Source of the DNA: Xanthobacteraceae bacterium
GTDB lineage: Bacteria > Pseudomonadota > Alphaproteobacteria > Rhizobiales > Xanthobacteraceae
Length of the DNA stretch: 6,009 nt
Direction: 5' to 3'
Assembly: GCA_030043335.1 (NCBI GenBank)
Contig: JASHXX010000070.1
Coordinates: 1 to 6,009, forward strand
Shown: positions 5,679 to 6,009 of the stretch, piece by piece
Layout of the letters: each line of letters starts with the position of its first letter
Numbering within the stretch: the stretch's first letter is position 1
Notes under the pieces: generated by a model
The model's input: only the letters and a program-made list of their open reading frames with translations
Database searches by the model: none
Told to the model about the DNA's origin: nothing
Program-made: the position numbers and the translations under genes

Positions 5679-6009
<331 letters not shown>

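Overview
The window is a GC-rich, tightly packed plus-strand locus that couples urea import to urea hydrolysis. It reads, in order, the 3' part of urtB, then urtC, urtD and urtE (urea ABC transporter), then ureD, ureA, ureB and the 5' part of ureC (urease). Gene order, the very high GC at third codon positions and the wording of the proteins (especially UrtE and UreC) suggest an alphaproteobacterium of the Hyphomicrobiales, most like the Bradyrhizobium/Rhodopseudomonas group. That placement is from memory of family sequences, not from a search.

Region 1-3887 is the transporter. UrtB and UrtC are the two permeases; UrtD and UrtE are the two ATPases. Genes overlap by 4 bp (urtB/urtC) or are separated by 13 bp (urtC/urtD) and 5 bp (urtD/urtE), so they look like one translationally coupled transcript. 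All four frames are intact, with all expected nucleotide-binding motifs. The urea-binding protein gene urtA would be expected upstream, outside the window.

Region 3903-5403 holds ureD (urease-activating chaperone), ureA (gamma subunit) and ureB (beta subunit). ureD follows urtE by only 15 bp, so the imported urea and the enzyme that uses it appear to be co-expressed. Each of the three genes carries one small lesion. ureD has an in-frame TAG at its seventh codon (CAG expected). ureA has ACG exactly where its conserved ATG should be. ureB loses frame by one base in a CCCC run near its 3' end, and the normal C-terminus continues in another frame. The rest of each gene reads as a well-conserved urease protein. 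The locus is therefore either an early-stage decay of urease beside a maintained transporter, or a sequence/assembly with three local errors.

Region 5404-5678 is a 275-bp gap without a convincing gene. It contains two hairpins, one terminator-like just at the end of ureB and one long near-continuous stem (5443-5501). ureC begins at 5679 behind a strong ribosome binding site and is intact to the window edge (110 codons). No wholly new biological system is evident; the cluster of lesions and the structured ureB-ureC gap are the points worth checking.
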